A stretch of DNA of 53,091 nucleotides from Clostridiales bacterium (GCA_022793655.1 JAAWDG010000018.1:1-53091); one strand, 5' to 3'. Shown: positions 37,730 to 46,438, numbered from the stretch's first letter. Notes: a model not told the origin generated them from the letters alone. A program made the numbers and translations.

Positions 37730-39985
37730 TTATGTTTTTTGATCGCTGTCAGGCTGAACCTCTTGTTGATAGCCACATTCTTTATTTTTACAGACAATCA
37801 AATTTTTATTCTTTTTCGTATAAAGCATTTGTCCGCAGTTGGGGCAAGAGCTTGTCAGCGGAAGATCCCATGAAGAAAAATCGCAGGTAGGATAATGTTC
37901 ACAGCTATAAAATACAGTATGTTTTTTGCCGTGTTTTAATAAAATTTTTCCCCCGCAAGTCGGGCAGGCAACGCCGATTTCTTTAGCAATTTGCTTTGTA
38001 TTTTTGCATGTCGGATAATTCGAGCAAGCAATAAAATCACCATATCGCCCTGCTCGTATGACCATATCGGCCCCGCATTTTTCGCATTTTTCGCCAGTGG
38101 GCTTTGGCTCTTTTTCTTCTTTCACCACAGGATTCCCGTTTTGATCTAACGGCTTAGTGTTTTTACATTCGGGATAACGGGGACAAGCGGCAAATTTGCC
38201 GAACCGACCGCTTTTAATCACCATTTTCGCGCCGCATTTTTCACAAATAATGTCAGTTTCTTCTACAGGAATCTCGATTTCCTCTTTACTAACGTTTTGC
38301 AGCGCTGTTTCTAATTCTTTTTCAAAGCGTTCGTAGAATTGCGATAGAATTTTTTCGCCTTCTGCCTGGCCGTTTTCTACTTCATCCAAGTCGTTTTCCA
38401 TTTGGGCAGTAAATTCATAATTGACAATCTCAGGGAACTGTTCGATCATAATTTGTGTGGTAATGTCCCCCAATGCCGTTGGTTTAAAGGCTTTTTTCTC
38501 TCTGGTGACATATCCCCTTGATATAATGGTCGTGATAATCTGTGTATAGGTACTGGGTCGGCCAATGCCTTTTTCTTTTAAGAAACGAATTAAAGTAGCG
38601 TCATTATAGCGCGCAGGCGGTTCTGTAAAATGCTGTTCTGGAAGAATATCTTTTATGGTTAATTGCTCGTTTTCCTGTACGGCAGGCAGGGCCCCTTTAT
38701 CAAGATCAGCTTCTTTTTCTTCTTTATAAAGAACTTGATATCCCTGAAAACGTACGGTATAACCATTGGCATTAAAGAGATAGCCGCTATTCTCTGCGTC
38801 AATATGCATGGTATCCAGCAGAGCGTCAGCCATTTGTGATGCAAGAAATCGATTCCAAATTAATAGATAGAGTTTGTATTGATCTTGAGATAAATATTTT
38901 TTAATTTTAGCCGGCTCAAAGGCAAGGGAGGTAGGCCGTATCGCCTCATGTGCATCTTGTGCGTCCTCTTTGGTTTTAAATACTCGTCTTTTGTCCGGAT
39001 AATAATCATCTCCATAAGTCGTACGAATATAGTTTTCGGCAGCCCCGGCTGCTTCATCCGATATACGCATGGAATCAGTTCGCATATAGGTAATAAGACC
39101 TTGCGTGCCGCCATTTTCCTTGCCAAGCGCTATACCTTCATATAATTCTTGCGCTACCCGCATAATACGTGCCGATTGAAAACCTAATTTATTATAAGCA
39201 TCCTGCTGTAGGGTAGAGGTAATATACGGTGGCTGCGGCGAACGATGTTTAATCGCTTTTTTAACCGATATAATGGAAAAAGGCCGATTTTGCGTTTGAG
39301 CTATCACCGCGTTTGTTTCTTCTTCAGTTTTTAATGCGATTTTGCCTTTTTTATCGCCATAAAATTTGAATTTTATTTCTTCTTTATTTTCGGTGATTAA
39401 TGTATAAAGCAGGCTCCAATATTCTTCGGGAACAAATTTCTCTATTTCTTTCTCACGTTCTACAATAATTCTGGTGGCAACTGATTGCACCCTGCCAGCC
39501 GAGAGACCGCTGCGAACCGTTTTCCAAAGAAACGGGCTGAGTTTATAGCCAACAATACGATCTAAAATGCGGCGCGTCTGCTGAGAGTTCACTAAATTCA
39601 TATCAATAGGGCGAGGATTTTTAATCCCATCCTTGACCACTTTTTTCGTAATCTCATTGAAAGTTACACGCTTCGCTTTTTCTGCTTCTATACCTAAAAG
39701 AGTGGCAAGATGCCACGCAATTGCTTCTCCTTCTCGGTCCGAGTCAGTTGCTAAAAAGATATCATCAGCTTTTTTAGCATCTTTTTTCAGTCCCTTAATG
39801 ACATCTCCCTTGCCGCGAATATTAATATACTTGGGCGTAAAGTGATTCTCTATATCAACACCCAGCGTGCTTTTCGGCAAATCTCTGACATGTCCAACCG
39901 AAGCGACCACCTCATAATTTTTTCCTAAGTATCCTTTGATGGTGTTTGCTTTTGAAGGTGATTCCACAATTACTAATTTTGCCAT
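37730..39985 (-). CDS. topA: DNA topoisomerase I
   Basis: 751 residues, type IA enzyme that relaxes negative supercoils. The Toprim domain has VIVESPSKANTI and DSDREGEAIAWHL. The active tyrosine lies in TYMRTDSMRIS, near residue 300. The C-terminus carries four Cys-type zinc modules in a row (CEKCGAKMV..., CEKCGADMV..., CPTCGGKIL..., CPNCGQMLY...), the last shorter and of the form CxxC...CxxxxC. AAAGGA precedes the ATG. Confidence 0.98.
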   Translation of the reverse strand: MAKLVIVESPSKANTIKGYLGKNYEVVASVGHVRDLPKSTLGVDIENHFTPKYINIRGKGDVIKGLKKDAKKADDIFLATDSDREGEAIAWHLATLLGIEAEKAKRVTFNEITKKVVKDGIKNPRPIDMNLVNSQQTRRILDRIVGYKLSPFLWKTVRSGLSAGRVQSVATRIIVEREKEIEKFVPEEYWSLLYTLITENKEEIKFKFYGDKKGKIALKTEEETNAVIAQTQNRPFSIISVKKAIKHRSPQPPYITSTLQQDAYNKLGFQSARIMRVAQELYEGIALGKENGGTQGLITYMRTDSMRISDEAAGAAENYIRTTYGDDYYPDKRRVFKTKEDAQDAHEAIRPTSLAFEPAKIKKYLSQDQYKLYLLIWNRFLASQMADALLDTMHIDAENSGYLFNANGYTVRFQGYQVLYKEEKEADLDKGALPAVQENEQLTIKDILPEQHFTEPPARYNDATLIRFLKEKGIGRPSTYTQIITTIISRGYVTREKKAFKPTALGDITTQIMIEQFPEIVNYEFTAQMENDLDEVENGQAEGEKILSQFYERFEKELETALQNVSKEEIEIPVEETDIICEKCGAKMVIKSGRFGKFAACPRYPECKNTKPLDQNGNPVVKEEKEPKPTGEKCEKCGADMVIRAGRYGDFIACSNYPTCKNTKQIAKEIGVACPTCGGKILLKHGKKHTVFYSCEHYPTCDFSSWDLPLTSSCPNCGQMLYTKKNKNLIVCKNKECGYQQEVQPDSDQKT

Positions 39986-40016
39986 TCTTGTTCCTTTCGC
40001 GTTTTTACTATTAAAT

Positions 40017-41246
40017 TCAACCTATTATACTATATTGGCCGCCTGGCAGTTCTTTAATCATTTTCTTGATTTCTAAACTCATAAGAACAGAAAGGGCCTT
40101 TCCTGCCGGAAGTGAGCAGGTTTCCGCGATTTCATCGGCTGACTTAGGCTGCTTTGCCAGCGCTTGAAGCACCGCCTTTTCAGTTTCGGAAAGCAATATA
40201 TTGGCCTTTGGTTTCAATGCATGCTTTAAAACTGAATGTTGATTTATATCATTTGACATTATGTTTTTCGGCAAAGCCGCAGAGCCATCCTTTTTTTCTA
40301 CTGTATGTGAAATTGACTTTGCCGAAGGTTTTGTTCGTAATTTGCCCAACCTAAGCTTATCGCTGTGAATCGCTTGATATTCGGTTAAAATATCATAAGC
40401 ATCGGTGACTAATTTTGCGCCCTCAGCAATCAGTTGATTGGGTCCGCGACTGGCGGGTGAGAAAATACTGCCTGGCACGGCAAATAAATCTCTGCCTTGA
40501 AATAATGCGTCTTTTGCGGTGATTAACGCACCGCTTTTTTGATCTGCCTCAATTATCAGAACGCCGTCGCTCAGTCCGCTGATGATTCGATTTCGTTCAG
40601 GGAATGTATAACGGGTAGCACTGGAAAGAGGCGGATATTCGCTCATGACTAAACCGCGTCTGCAAATTTGATGATACAAATTTTCATTGCTTTTCGGATA
40701 AACAACATCCACGCCGCTTCCAAGTACAGCAATCGTAAATTCATCCACACTGAGCGCGGCTGTATGCGATGCGCCATCAATACCAAGCGCCATACCGCTG
40801 ACGATAATGACCCCGGCGCGCGCTAAACCAGAACAAATTTGATGCGCTGCGTTTATTCCATATTCAGTACAGCTTCTGGTACCGACCGCGCTGATGATGA
40901 CATGCTTGCTAAAATCGGGCAACGTACCAAGACAATAGAGCAGGGCAGGTGGATCTTTCAACATTCGAAGCTTGGCAGGAAAGCGAATATCACAATAGGG
41001 AAGCAGCAGTATACCATGCTCTTCGCAATATTCATATAACCTTTCCGCTTTAGAAAGATCTTTGTTTCGCAGCGCTTTGATAACAGCAGACGGAACTAAT
41101 TTATCAAAATCATCCGAAGAAAAATCATAGTCATAAATTTCTTCAGCTGACGAAAAACTGCCAAGCAGTTTGCCGGCATTCGATGAACCTGGAATACAAG
41201 CAGTCGCAAACCAGATCCATTTAAGAATATCATATTTAGACTTCAT
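40017..41246 (-). CDS. dprA: DNA processing protein DprA
   Basis: 409 residues. The Rossmann-like core shows GTRSCTEYG, SGMALGIDGASHTAAL, GSGVDVVYPKSN, SEYPP, FPERNRIISGLS and GALITAKDALFQGR. A C-terminal winged-helix domain follows a low-complexity linker (LLSETEKAVLQALAKQPKSADEIA). DprA loads RecA on incoming single strands in transformation. No other competence genes are here, but dprA-topA is a conserved pair in Firmicutes. The start overlaps the methyltransferase gene by 11 bases. Confidence 0.96.
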   Translation of the reverse strand: MKSKYDILKWIWFATACIPGSSNAGKLLGSFSSAEEIYDYDFSSDDFDKLVPSAVIKALRNKDLSKAERLYEYCEEHGILLLPYCDIRFPAKLRMLKDPPALLYCLGTLPDFSKHVIISAVGTRSCTEYGINAAHQICSGLARAGVIIVSGMALGIDGASHTAALSVDEFTIAVLGSGVDVVYPKSNENLYHQICRRGLVMSEYPPLSSATRYTFPERNRIISGLSDGVLIIEADQKSGALITAKDALFQGRDLFAVPGSIFSPASRGPNQLIAEGAKLVTDAYDILTEYQAIHSDKLRLGKLRTKPSAKSISHTVEKKDGSAALPKNIMSNDINQHSVLKHALKPKANILLSETEKAVLQALAKQPKSADEIAETCSLPAGKALSVLMSLEIKKMIKELPGGQYSIIG

Positions 41247-42012
41247 GACAAACTTTTTTCATCTCCCACATTAGTATCGAGGCTGCAATCGATGCATTTA
41301 AGGATTCAGACTTCTCTGAAATGGGAATCACAACTTCCTCATGACAGGCGGCAACAACATCTTCATCGAGTCCATGTCCCTCATTACCGATAACAAAACA
41401 ACACTTATTGTTTAGCAAAACGGTATCAAGAGGACGACTTTTTTCTGATAAAGACGCAGCAATGAGATTATAACCACAATTTTTCAGATTGTCAATCTCT
41501 TCTAAAAGGTTCTCTGAAAATTTAATACTTTGTTTGAAGCATGCGCCCATAGAGGCTCGTATCACTTTATAAGAAAATATGTCGGCACAGTCAGGCGATA
41601 GAACAATTTGCCCTAAACGAAAGGCCAACGCACTTCTAATAATGGTTCCCACATTGCCGGGATCCCGCACCGACGAAATGATCATTTTTGTTTCATTAAC
41701 GGGCATTTGAGGTATCCATTTTTGAGCTACACAAAAAATTCCGTCAGGTGTTTGTTCATGTGTAAGCTTTTCAAAAACACTATCGCTTACCAAAGTCATG
41801 CGGCCGGCAGCTTGCGTGTTTGCCAATTTGTAGCGCTCATATGCTTTTTCTGTCACAAAAATATCAACAAAAGATATACCTGAGGCAATCGCTTCATAAT
41901 AAAGCTTAATGCCTTCAAAGCAAAAAAGAGAAGAGGCGCTTCGTGTTTTCTTTTGTCTTAATTTGACAGCTTCTTTAATTTTATCATTGTTTCGGGCACT
42001 GATTTTATTCAT
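41236..42012 (-). CDS. SpoU/TrmH family RNA 2'-O-methyltransferase
   Basis: About 258 residues: an N-terminal L30e-like substrate-binding domain (FEGIKLYYEAIASG, VTEKAYERY) and a C-terminal SPOUT knot with the three motifs ISSVRDPGNVGTIIRSA, CFVIGNEGHGLDE and VVIPISEKSESLNASIAASI. It probably methylates a ribose in 23S rRNA; the target is not predictable. The start could be six codons earlier (42030). It sits directly downstream of rplT, as in many Firmicutes, after a terminator. Confidence 0.93.
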   Translation of the reverse strand: MNKISARNNDKIKEAVKLRQKKTRSASSLFCFEGIKLYYEAIASGISFVDIFVTEKAYERYKLANTQAAGRMTLVSDSVFEKLTHEQTPDGIFCVAQKWIPQMPVNETKMIISSVRDPGNVGTIIRSALAFRLGQIVLSPDCADIFSYKVIRASMGACFKQSIKFSENLLEEIDNLKNCGYNLIAASLSEKSRPLDTVLLNNKCCFVIGNEGHGLDEDVVAACHEEVVIPISEKSESLNASIAASILMWEMKKVCHEV

Positions 42013-42054
42013 ATTTTTCTCATTTCTCACGAAATTGATTTGCTGTATAATAAT

Positions 42055-42078
42055 AACAAAACCCGGAATTCTCCGGGT
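42055..42078 (-). terminator. Terminator after rplT
   Basis: On the minus strand, stem ACCCGGA/TCCGGGT (42061-42067 with 42072-42078), a 4-base loop and a short TTTTG tract. It separates the IF3-L35-L20 operon from the long downstream cluster, perhaps with partial read-through. Confidence 0.75.
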
Positions 42079-42092
42079 ATAAGTTGTTAAAA

Positions 42093-42446
42093 TTATAAAG
42101 CAGCTTTTGCCTTTTCAACCAAAGCTTTAAATGCCTCTTTATCTGATACGGCAATTTCTGCAAGCATTTTACGGTTCAACTGGATACCAGCTTTTTTCAA
42201 ACCGTTCATAAAAGTCGAATAATTCATACCGCATACTTTAGCTTGTGCCGAAATACGGGTAATCCATAAAGAACGAAAGTCTCTCTTTTTCTGCTTTCTG
42301 CCAATATATGCATAGTTGCCGCTTTTCATAACGGCCTGTTTAGCCATCTTAAAATGCTTGGATTTTGCACCCCAATAGCCTTTTGCTGCTTTTAAAACTT
42401 TATTTCTTCTCTTGCGCGTCATCATAGCGCCTTTAACTCTTGCCAT
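42093..42446 (-). CDS. rplT: Ribosomal protein bL20
   Basis: 117 residues, standard. [25 protein letters not shown] at the N-terminus and [25 protein letters not shown] are unmistakable. L20 helps assemble 23S rRNA and in Bacillus represses its own operon through the infC leader; the leader here carries the matching attenuator. Confidence 0.99.
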   Translation of the reverse strand: MARVKGAMMTRKRRNKVLKAAKGYWGAKSKHFKMAKQAVMKSGNYAYIGRKQKKRDFRSLWITRISAQAKVCGMNYSTFMNGLKKAGIQLNRKMLAEIAVSDKEAFKALVEKAKAAL

Positions 42447-42471
42447 TTCTGTATCCTCCTGTTATCCGAAA

Positions 42472-42666
42472 TTATTTCTGAAGCAGCGTTTTGACTGTAG
42501 GAGCCATTGATTCGCTGAGGTAACCTGTTTTTCTTAAATTTCTTTTACGCTTTGTCGCTTTAATACCAAGCTTATGTCTGCGGTTCATATGATTCAGTTT
42601 TACTTTGCCTGATTTCGTTACCGTAAATCTTTTCGCGGTAGCTTTATGTGTTTTTATCTTTGCCAT
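42472..42666 (-). CDS. rpmI: Ribosomal protein bL35
   Basis: 64 residues, very basic: KIKTHKATAKRFTVTKSGKVK, then RRHKLGIKATKRKRNLRK. Middle gene of the infC-rpmI-rplT operon, with short gaps of 18 and 25 bases. Confidence 0.99.
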   Translation of the reverse strand: MAKIKTHKATAKRFTVTKSGKVKLNHMNRRHKLGIKATKRKRNLRKTGYLSESMAPTVKTLLQK

Positions 42667-42684
42667 TTTATGACTCCTTTCATT

Positions 42685-43236
42685 TTACAGCACTGTTTTT
42701 ACGGGTAGAATAAACATAGACATTGCCCGCCCCTCAAGACTGGGCGCCTTGTCTGGAGAACCAACGGTTTCGCACGCTTTTGCGAATCTTGCAAGTAAGT
42801 CGCGGCCAATATCTTGGTGCGCCATCTGTCTGCCGCGAAATTTTACAACAACCTTTACCTTGTCTCCATTCTTCAAAAAGCGAATTGCATTATTGACTTT
42901 TGTGTTAAAGTCATTTGTATCAATGAGGCAAGAAAGTCTAACTTCCTTAATTTCGATACGCTGCTGATTTTTTTTCGCTTCTTTTTCTTTTTTGTCGCGA
43001 TCGAATTTGAATTTACCATAATCCATAATTCGACAAACAGGCGGTTCGCTTTGCGGAGCAAACAGCGCTAAGTCTAACCCTTTTTCATCTGCTTTGTCTA
43101 AAGCATCAGCAAGTTTCATAATACCAAGCTGTTCAGAATCCTCTCCAATAACCCTTACCTGTTTTCCCGGATGAAAGCCTTGTAAAGATAAAATACTTTC
43201 GTTCGTGACATGGTCCTTTGACTTGATGTTTTTAAT
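42685..43236 (-). CDS. infC: Translation initiation factor IF-3, ATT start
   Basis: 183 residues. The N domain has VTNESILSLQGFHPGKQVRVIGEDSEQLGIM; the C domain has KEVRLSCLIDTNDFNTK and KVKVVVKFRGRQMAHQDIG. The start is read as ATT at 43236 because GGAGGT stands 7 bases upstream and no ATG, GTG or TTG is suitably placed; the only GTG overlaps the Shine-Dalgarno itself. A rare AUU or AUA start that lets IF-3 limit its own synthesis is established for infC in E. coli and Bacillus. The longer ATG frame (43293) would run through the attenuator hairpin. Confidence 0.95.
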   Translation of the reverse strand: MKNIKSKDHVTNESILSLQGFHPGKQVRVIGEDSEQLGIMKLADALDKADEKGLDLALFAPQSEPPVCRIMDYGKFKFDRDKKEKEAKKNQQRIEIKEVRLSCLIDTNDFNTKVNNAIRFLKNGDKVKVVVKFRGRQMAHQDIGRDLLARFAKACETVGSPDKAPSLEGRAMSMFILPVKTVL

Positions 43237-43376
43237 AACGGGCACCTCCAAAAAATTAAAAAATGCGGAGAACAACTCCGCATAAACAAACAAGACTTCT
43301 ACAGCCTCGCTATTGCTTATTAACCACTGTCAGCAAACACCGCAGGGTGAGAACGGATATGTTCTTCTTTATTTTC
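43237..43376 (-). ncRNA. infC leader with attenuator (L20-leader type)
   Basis: The minus-strand leader is about 140 bases from the expected start site to the ATT. It ends in a full intrinsic terminator, ATGCGGAG/CTCCGCAT (43263-43270 with 43276-43283) followed by TTTTTTAATTTTTT, and the Shine-Dalgarno follows at once. Upstream is a smaller hairpin, AGAAC/GTTCT. Premature termination controlled by L20 is known for this operon in Bacillus. I infer the same here from position and layout; I did not match the Rfam consensus. Confidence 0.8.
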
Positions 43377-43381
43377 AAGTT

Positions 43382-43410
43382 ATTTTAGCACACCTTCTTT
43401 TGTTTGTCAA
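43382..43410 (-). promoter_or_regulatory. Promoter of infC-rpmI-rplT
   Basis: The minus strand carries TTGACA (43405-43410), 17 bp, then TGC-TAAAAT (43382-43387): a perfect -35 with an extended -10. It is divergent from the promoter at 43445. The gene-free stretch 43237-43631 holds this promoter, the infC leader, the divergent promoter and the long leader of the next gene. Confidence 0.9.
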
Positions 43411-43444
43411 TAGTTTTTTATTTGTTTGTCTATAATATGTTTTA

Positions 43445-43472
43445 TTGATTTTTTCCTTAGGTGTGCTATAAT
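43445..43472 (+). promoter_or_regulatory. Extended -10 promoter of the secreted-domain gene at 43632
   Basis: TTGATT (43445-43450), 16 bp, TGC-TATAAT (43467-43472). The leader is about 150 bases. It contains a hairpin with AAACTTG/CAAGTTT arms and two AACGTTA sequences (43587-43593 and 43604-43610), 17 bp apart. Confidence 0.75.
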
Positions 43473-43631
43473 AGAAGAACAAACTTGATAATTTTTCTAT
43501 CCAAGTTTTGTTTGTTATACGAATTTGCAGCATTCTGGTAATGATTATAGTTCTTTACACTCATAAAAGATACATACAATAGATACAACGTTATATACAA
43601 CAGAACGTTAATACAACAGGGAGGAGCCGCT

Positions 43632-44366
43632 TTGAAAAAGACAAAAAAGCGTCAAAAAGACAAGCAAGCACAAAAAAGCAAACGTCGATTCATTTTGTTA
43701 ACATTCTTCGCGTTTTTTATCACACTGAGCTTGCTTTCTTTTGCTGCGATTGGCCTTTCGCTTTATCAAGAAAACCTGTTGTCCGCATTTGACCGAACTC
43801 GATATTATTATCAATTGGGTATTGACAAACTTCCTGATACGATAGTTCGTCGGGTAGATGCAAACGATTTATACCAGGACGGCAAACTCTATCTTTCTAT
43901 GAATGATATTGCCAAGTTATGTGAATTGACCGTTACGGGAGATCACACAAAAAGAACCTATTTTCCAACGGATGCTTCGGAAAACTATGTTACATTTTAT
44001 TTTTCTTCCAGCCAGATTATTGTAAACGGAGAGAAAATGTTGATGGAGGGAGATACTTATGTAAAGGGAAATGTACTCTATGTACCAGCTTCTTTTTTTC
44101 AAAATTATGCAAGTGGTATCGAGGTAATTGAGAATCTTGAAAAGAAAAGAGTTACGGTACAACGTGTTTCTTTAGGAACTAAATATGATGTGTTAGGCGA
44201 ACTGGTGCAGGATTATCAGGATATTATCTTTCTTGCCGGAACTGGCAAAAATTTGACGCCTATTAGCGAAGGAATCGTCATCAGCGCATTTCCGGAACCT
44301 GAAGAGGACGACCCTGATTTTTCCGATCAAGCAAATGACGCACAGCCAAATGCAACTACTGAATAA
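43632..44366 (+). CDS. Membrane-anchored protein with a copper-amine-oxidase-N-like stalk domain
   Basis: 244 residues. A highly basic N-terminus (about 1-18) is followed by one membrane helix (about 20-46), then an extracytoplasmic domain. The repeated pattern (DGKLYLSMNDIAKLCELTV ... GNVLYVPASFFQNYASGIEV ... KKRVTVQR) resembles the Cu_amine_oxidN1 fold that decorates many Firmicute wall enzymes; no catalytic residues are recognised. The C-terminus is acidic and disordered (EPEEDDPDFSDQ). The start is TTG with GGGAGG 8 bases upstream. A VanY-type peptidase gene follows 62 bases later, so a wall role is likely. Confidence 0.78.
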   Translation: MKKTKKRQKDKQAQKSKRRFILLTFFAFFITLSLLSFAAIGLSLYQENLLSAFDRTRYYYQLGIDKLPDTIVRRVDANDLYQDGKLYLSMNDIAKLCELTVTGDHTKRTYFPTDASENYVTFYFSSSQIIVNGEKMLMEGDTYVKGNVLYVPASFFQNYASGIEVIENLEKKRVTVQRVSLGTKYDVLGELVQDYQDIIFLAGTGKNLTPISEGIVISAFPEPEEDDPDFSDQANDAQPNATTE

Positions 44367-44428
44367 AAACACAAATTCTTTTAATTAACATAAATGTTTT
44401 TTATAACAAGAAAGGATCTTAGCAACGA

Positions 44429-45307
44429 ATGAATCAACAGCAAAAAACATCCATCATAATTAAAATCGGCTTTTTTGTGATCTTTTTTATAATTATAGCA
44501 TTTTTTATCTTTCTGATGACCACTTTGTTTACTCCGGCTAAAGATATTACCAACGAAGAGCCAAACAAAGAGCCAAGCAACGACACGTTAGCCTCATCTG
44601 AACCGGCCACACAACCGACAAACCAACCCGATAATCAATGGAAATCATATGAATATGATTTCGCCGCTGATTTATCTGCTTATGAAAAATACATGAATCC
44701 ACAAGGGGATGAGTATTTAACGCTGATTAATACCGAAAATCGTTTAGACGAAAATTATGTACCAAACGACTTAATCAATGTAACCAATACTCGCAAAGAC
44801 GGCCGCAATACACAGCAGTTAAGGGAATATGCCGCCAAAGCATTAGAGGCGCTTTTTATCGAAGCAGAAAAAGCCGGAATGACTTATGTAAACCCATCCA
44901 GCGGATACGGCTTAAGCGTCATGAGTGCATACCGCAGTTATTCTTACCAACAAACGCTTTTTAGCAATAAAGTAAAGCAATATAGCTCTTATGGTGATGA
45001 CGCGGAAAAAATGGCTGCTACCGAGGTGCAGTATCCGGGGGCGAGTGAGCACCAAAGCGGTTTGTGCTGTGACATGCATAATATACCATCGGCCGACACA
45101 GCCTTTGCTTCGCAAGAAGCGGCTACCTGGCTGAAAAACAACTGCTATAAATTTGGATTCATTTTACGTTATCCTGAAGACAAAACCGACATAACTGGAA
45201 TTTCTTTTGAGCCTTGGCACTTCCGTTATGTAGGACGTTATCACGCCACTCGCATGAACGAACTGGGCTTGTGCCTTGAAGAATACTGGGCACATCTCAA
45301 AAAATAA
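44429..45307 (+). CDS. VanY-type D,D-carboxypeptidase (M15B)
   Basis: 292 residues: membrane helix (about 10-34), a Thr/Pro/Asn-rich linker (about 35-70), then the peptidase domain. Zinc ligands are His208 and Asp215 in SEHQSGLCCDM and His264 in EPWHFRYVG, with Glu261 as the likely base; SAYRSYSYQ is also typical. It cleaves the terminal D-Ala of muropeptides. The pair CC in place of the usual AV/AL before the Asp is unusual. No vanA/B genes are nearby, so this is house-keeping rather than resistance. AGAAAGGA lies 12 bases before the ATG. Confidence 0.9.
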   Translation: MNQQQKTSIIIKIGFFVIFFIIIAFFIFLMTTLFTPAKDITNEEPNKEPSNDTLASSEPATQPTNQPDNQWKSYEYDFAADLSAYEKYMNPQGDEYLTLINTENRLDENYVPNDLINVTNTRKDGRNTQQLREYAAKALEALFIEAEKAGMTYVNPSSGYGLSVMSAYRSYSYQQTLFSNKVKQYSSYGDDAEKMAATEVQYPGASEHQSGLCCDMHNIPSADTAFASQEAATWLKNNCYKFGFILRYPEDKTDITGISFEPWHFRYVGRYHATRMNELGLCLEEYWAHLKK

Positions 45308-45349
45308 GAACATTTATTTTGAATCTTATTGAAGGGAAGTATACAATTC

Positions 45350-46234
45350 ATGTTAGTAAGTTGTCATACGAAATATTTTGTTGAACGATTTGGTGAATAT
45401 GAAGGCGTTAAAATTCTAAAAGACGCCGGCTTTAACGCCATTGATTTTAATATGAATGGCTATGCATATGATTTTCCTTTATATAAAGGGCCAGCAAAAG
45501 AATTTATTGCATTTTATCAAGATCTGCACGCTTATTATGAAAAAATAGGTATAAAAGTTGGGCAAGCGCATGCTGTTAATCCAACATACACACAAGATTC
45601 TCAAGTTGATCGGGCAATTTTTGATACGCTTGTGCGCAATATTCAGGCAGCTTCTTTATTGGAATGCCCCTATATTGTGATTCATCCCAACATTCCGTCT
45701 ATCTATAAATACGACTATTATCGAGCCGAGACCAAAGAAATCAATATAGAATTTTATGGACGTCTGCTGCCATATCTAAAACAATATGGCGTTATAGGGC
45801 TAATCGAAAATATGTTTAACTGGGATGAAAAAAAGGGCGTTATATGTCCTACGGTCTGTTCGTATGGCTGGGAACTGAAAGAATATGCCGATATGATTGA
45901 TAGCGAATGGTTCGGTGTTTGTCTTGATATTGGTCATGCGAACTTAACGCCCGATTCAGCCGCTACTATGATCGAAGTGTTAGGACCGCGCATAAAAGCG
46001 CTCCATGTACATGATAACGATGGGGTAAGTGATCAGCATTTATGTCCGTATTTAGGCACAACCGACTGGGAGGCTGTTACTGCTGCGCTCGCAAAGATTC
46101 AATACAGCGGAACTTTTAATTTAGAATCGGATAAAACGGTTTATGCCAATCGTTTTTTTGAATTAAGTCCGGTAGAAACTGCGAAACAGATGTATCGTAT
46201 AGCAGCCGAACTGGCGAAAAAAATAAATTTTTAA
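45350..46234 (+). CDS. Sugar phosphate isomerase/epimerase-like TIM barrel protein
   Basis: 294 residues of the AP endonuclease 2/xylose isomerase-like barrel. Metal and substrate positions are suggested by GQAHAVNP, YIVIHPN, GLIENMFNW, CLDIGHANL, ALHVHDNDG and NLESDKT. The substrate is unknown; relatives act on inositol, tagatose or other sugars. The ATG at 45350 has GAAGGGA upstream; an in-frame start at 45329 is less likely. It stands alone before a tRNA gene with no pathway partner. Confidence 0.83.
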   Translation: MLVSCHTKYFVERFGEYEGVKILKDAGFNAIDFNMNGYAYDFPLYKGPAKEFIAFYQDLHAYYEKIGIKVGQAHAVNPTYTQDSQVDRAIFDTLVRNIQAASLLECPYIVIHPNIPSIYKYDYYRAETKEINIEFYGRLLPYLKQYGVIGLIENMFNWDEKKGVICPTVCSYGWELKEYADMIDSEWFGVCLDIGHANLTPDSAATMIEVLGPRIKALHVHDNDGVSDQHLCPYLGTTDWEAVTAALAKIQYSGTFNLESDKTVYANRFFELSPVETAKQMYRIAAELAKKINF

Positions 46235-46243
46235 ATTTTTCTC

Positions 46244-46272
46244 TTGCAAATTGGAATACTCTATGATATAAT
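46244..46272 (+). promoter_or_regulatory. Promoter of tRNA-Glu
   Basis: TTGCAA (46244-46249), 17 bp, TATAAT (46267-46272). The -10 lies inside the left arm of the inverted repeat described next. Confidence 0.85.
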
Positions 46273-46331
46273 AGAAATGTACTTGATGCGCTGTGTAAAA
46301 GCAAAGTGCTTTCAAGTATATTATATCATAG
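46261..46331. repeat. Long inverted repeat spanning the tRNA-Glu promoter -10 and leader
   Basis: CTATGATATAATA (46261-46273) and its exact complement TATTATATCATAG (46319-46331), 13/13, end 5 bases before the tRNA. Inside is a second pair, TACTTGA and TCAAGTA. The arrangement can form a long hairpin or cruciform whose left arm includes the -10; the right arm presents the same TATAAT on the minus strand. Confidence 0.85.
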
Positions 46332-46336
46332 ATTAC

Positions 46337-46411
46337 GGCCTGATGGTCAAGCGGCTAAGACATCGCCCTCTCACGGCGAAGACGGGGGTTCGATTCCCCC
46401 TCGGGTCACCA
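46337..46411 (+). tRNA. tRNA-Glu (anticodon CTC)
   Basis: 75 bases with encoded CCA. The acceptor stem is GGCCTGA/TCGGGTC. The anticodon arm is TCGCC-CTCTCAC-GGCGA with anticodon CTC, and the T arm is GGGGG-TTCGATT-CCCCC. Reads GAG codons. Own promoter and terminator, so a single-gene unit. Confidence 0.96.
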
Positions 46412-46438
46412 AAGGATGCGGTTTACGCATCCTTTTTT
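46411..46438 (+). terminator. Terminator of tRNA-Glu
   Basis: Stem AAAGGATGCG/CGCATCCTTT (46411-46420 with 46426-46435), loop GTTTA, then a T-run. It starts on the last base of the CCA end. Confidence 0.92.

Noticed and set aside
40017-41246. dprA as sign of a local competence or DNA-uptake island
   Set aside because: No com genes are nearby; dprA-topA is an ordinary conserved pair in Firmicutes.
44429-45307. A vancomycin-resistance gene
   Set aside because: The VanY-like peptidase stands without vanR/S/H/A/X. This is the common house-keeping form.
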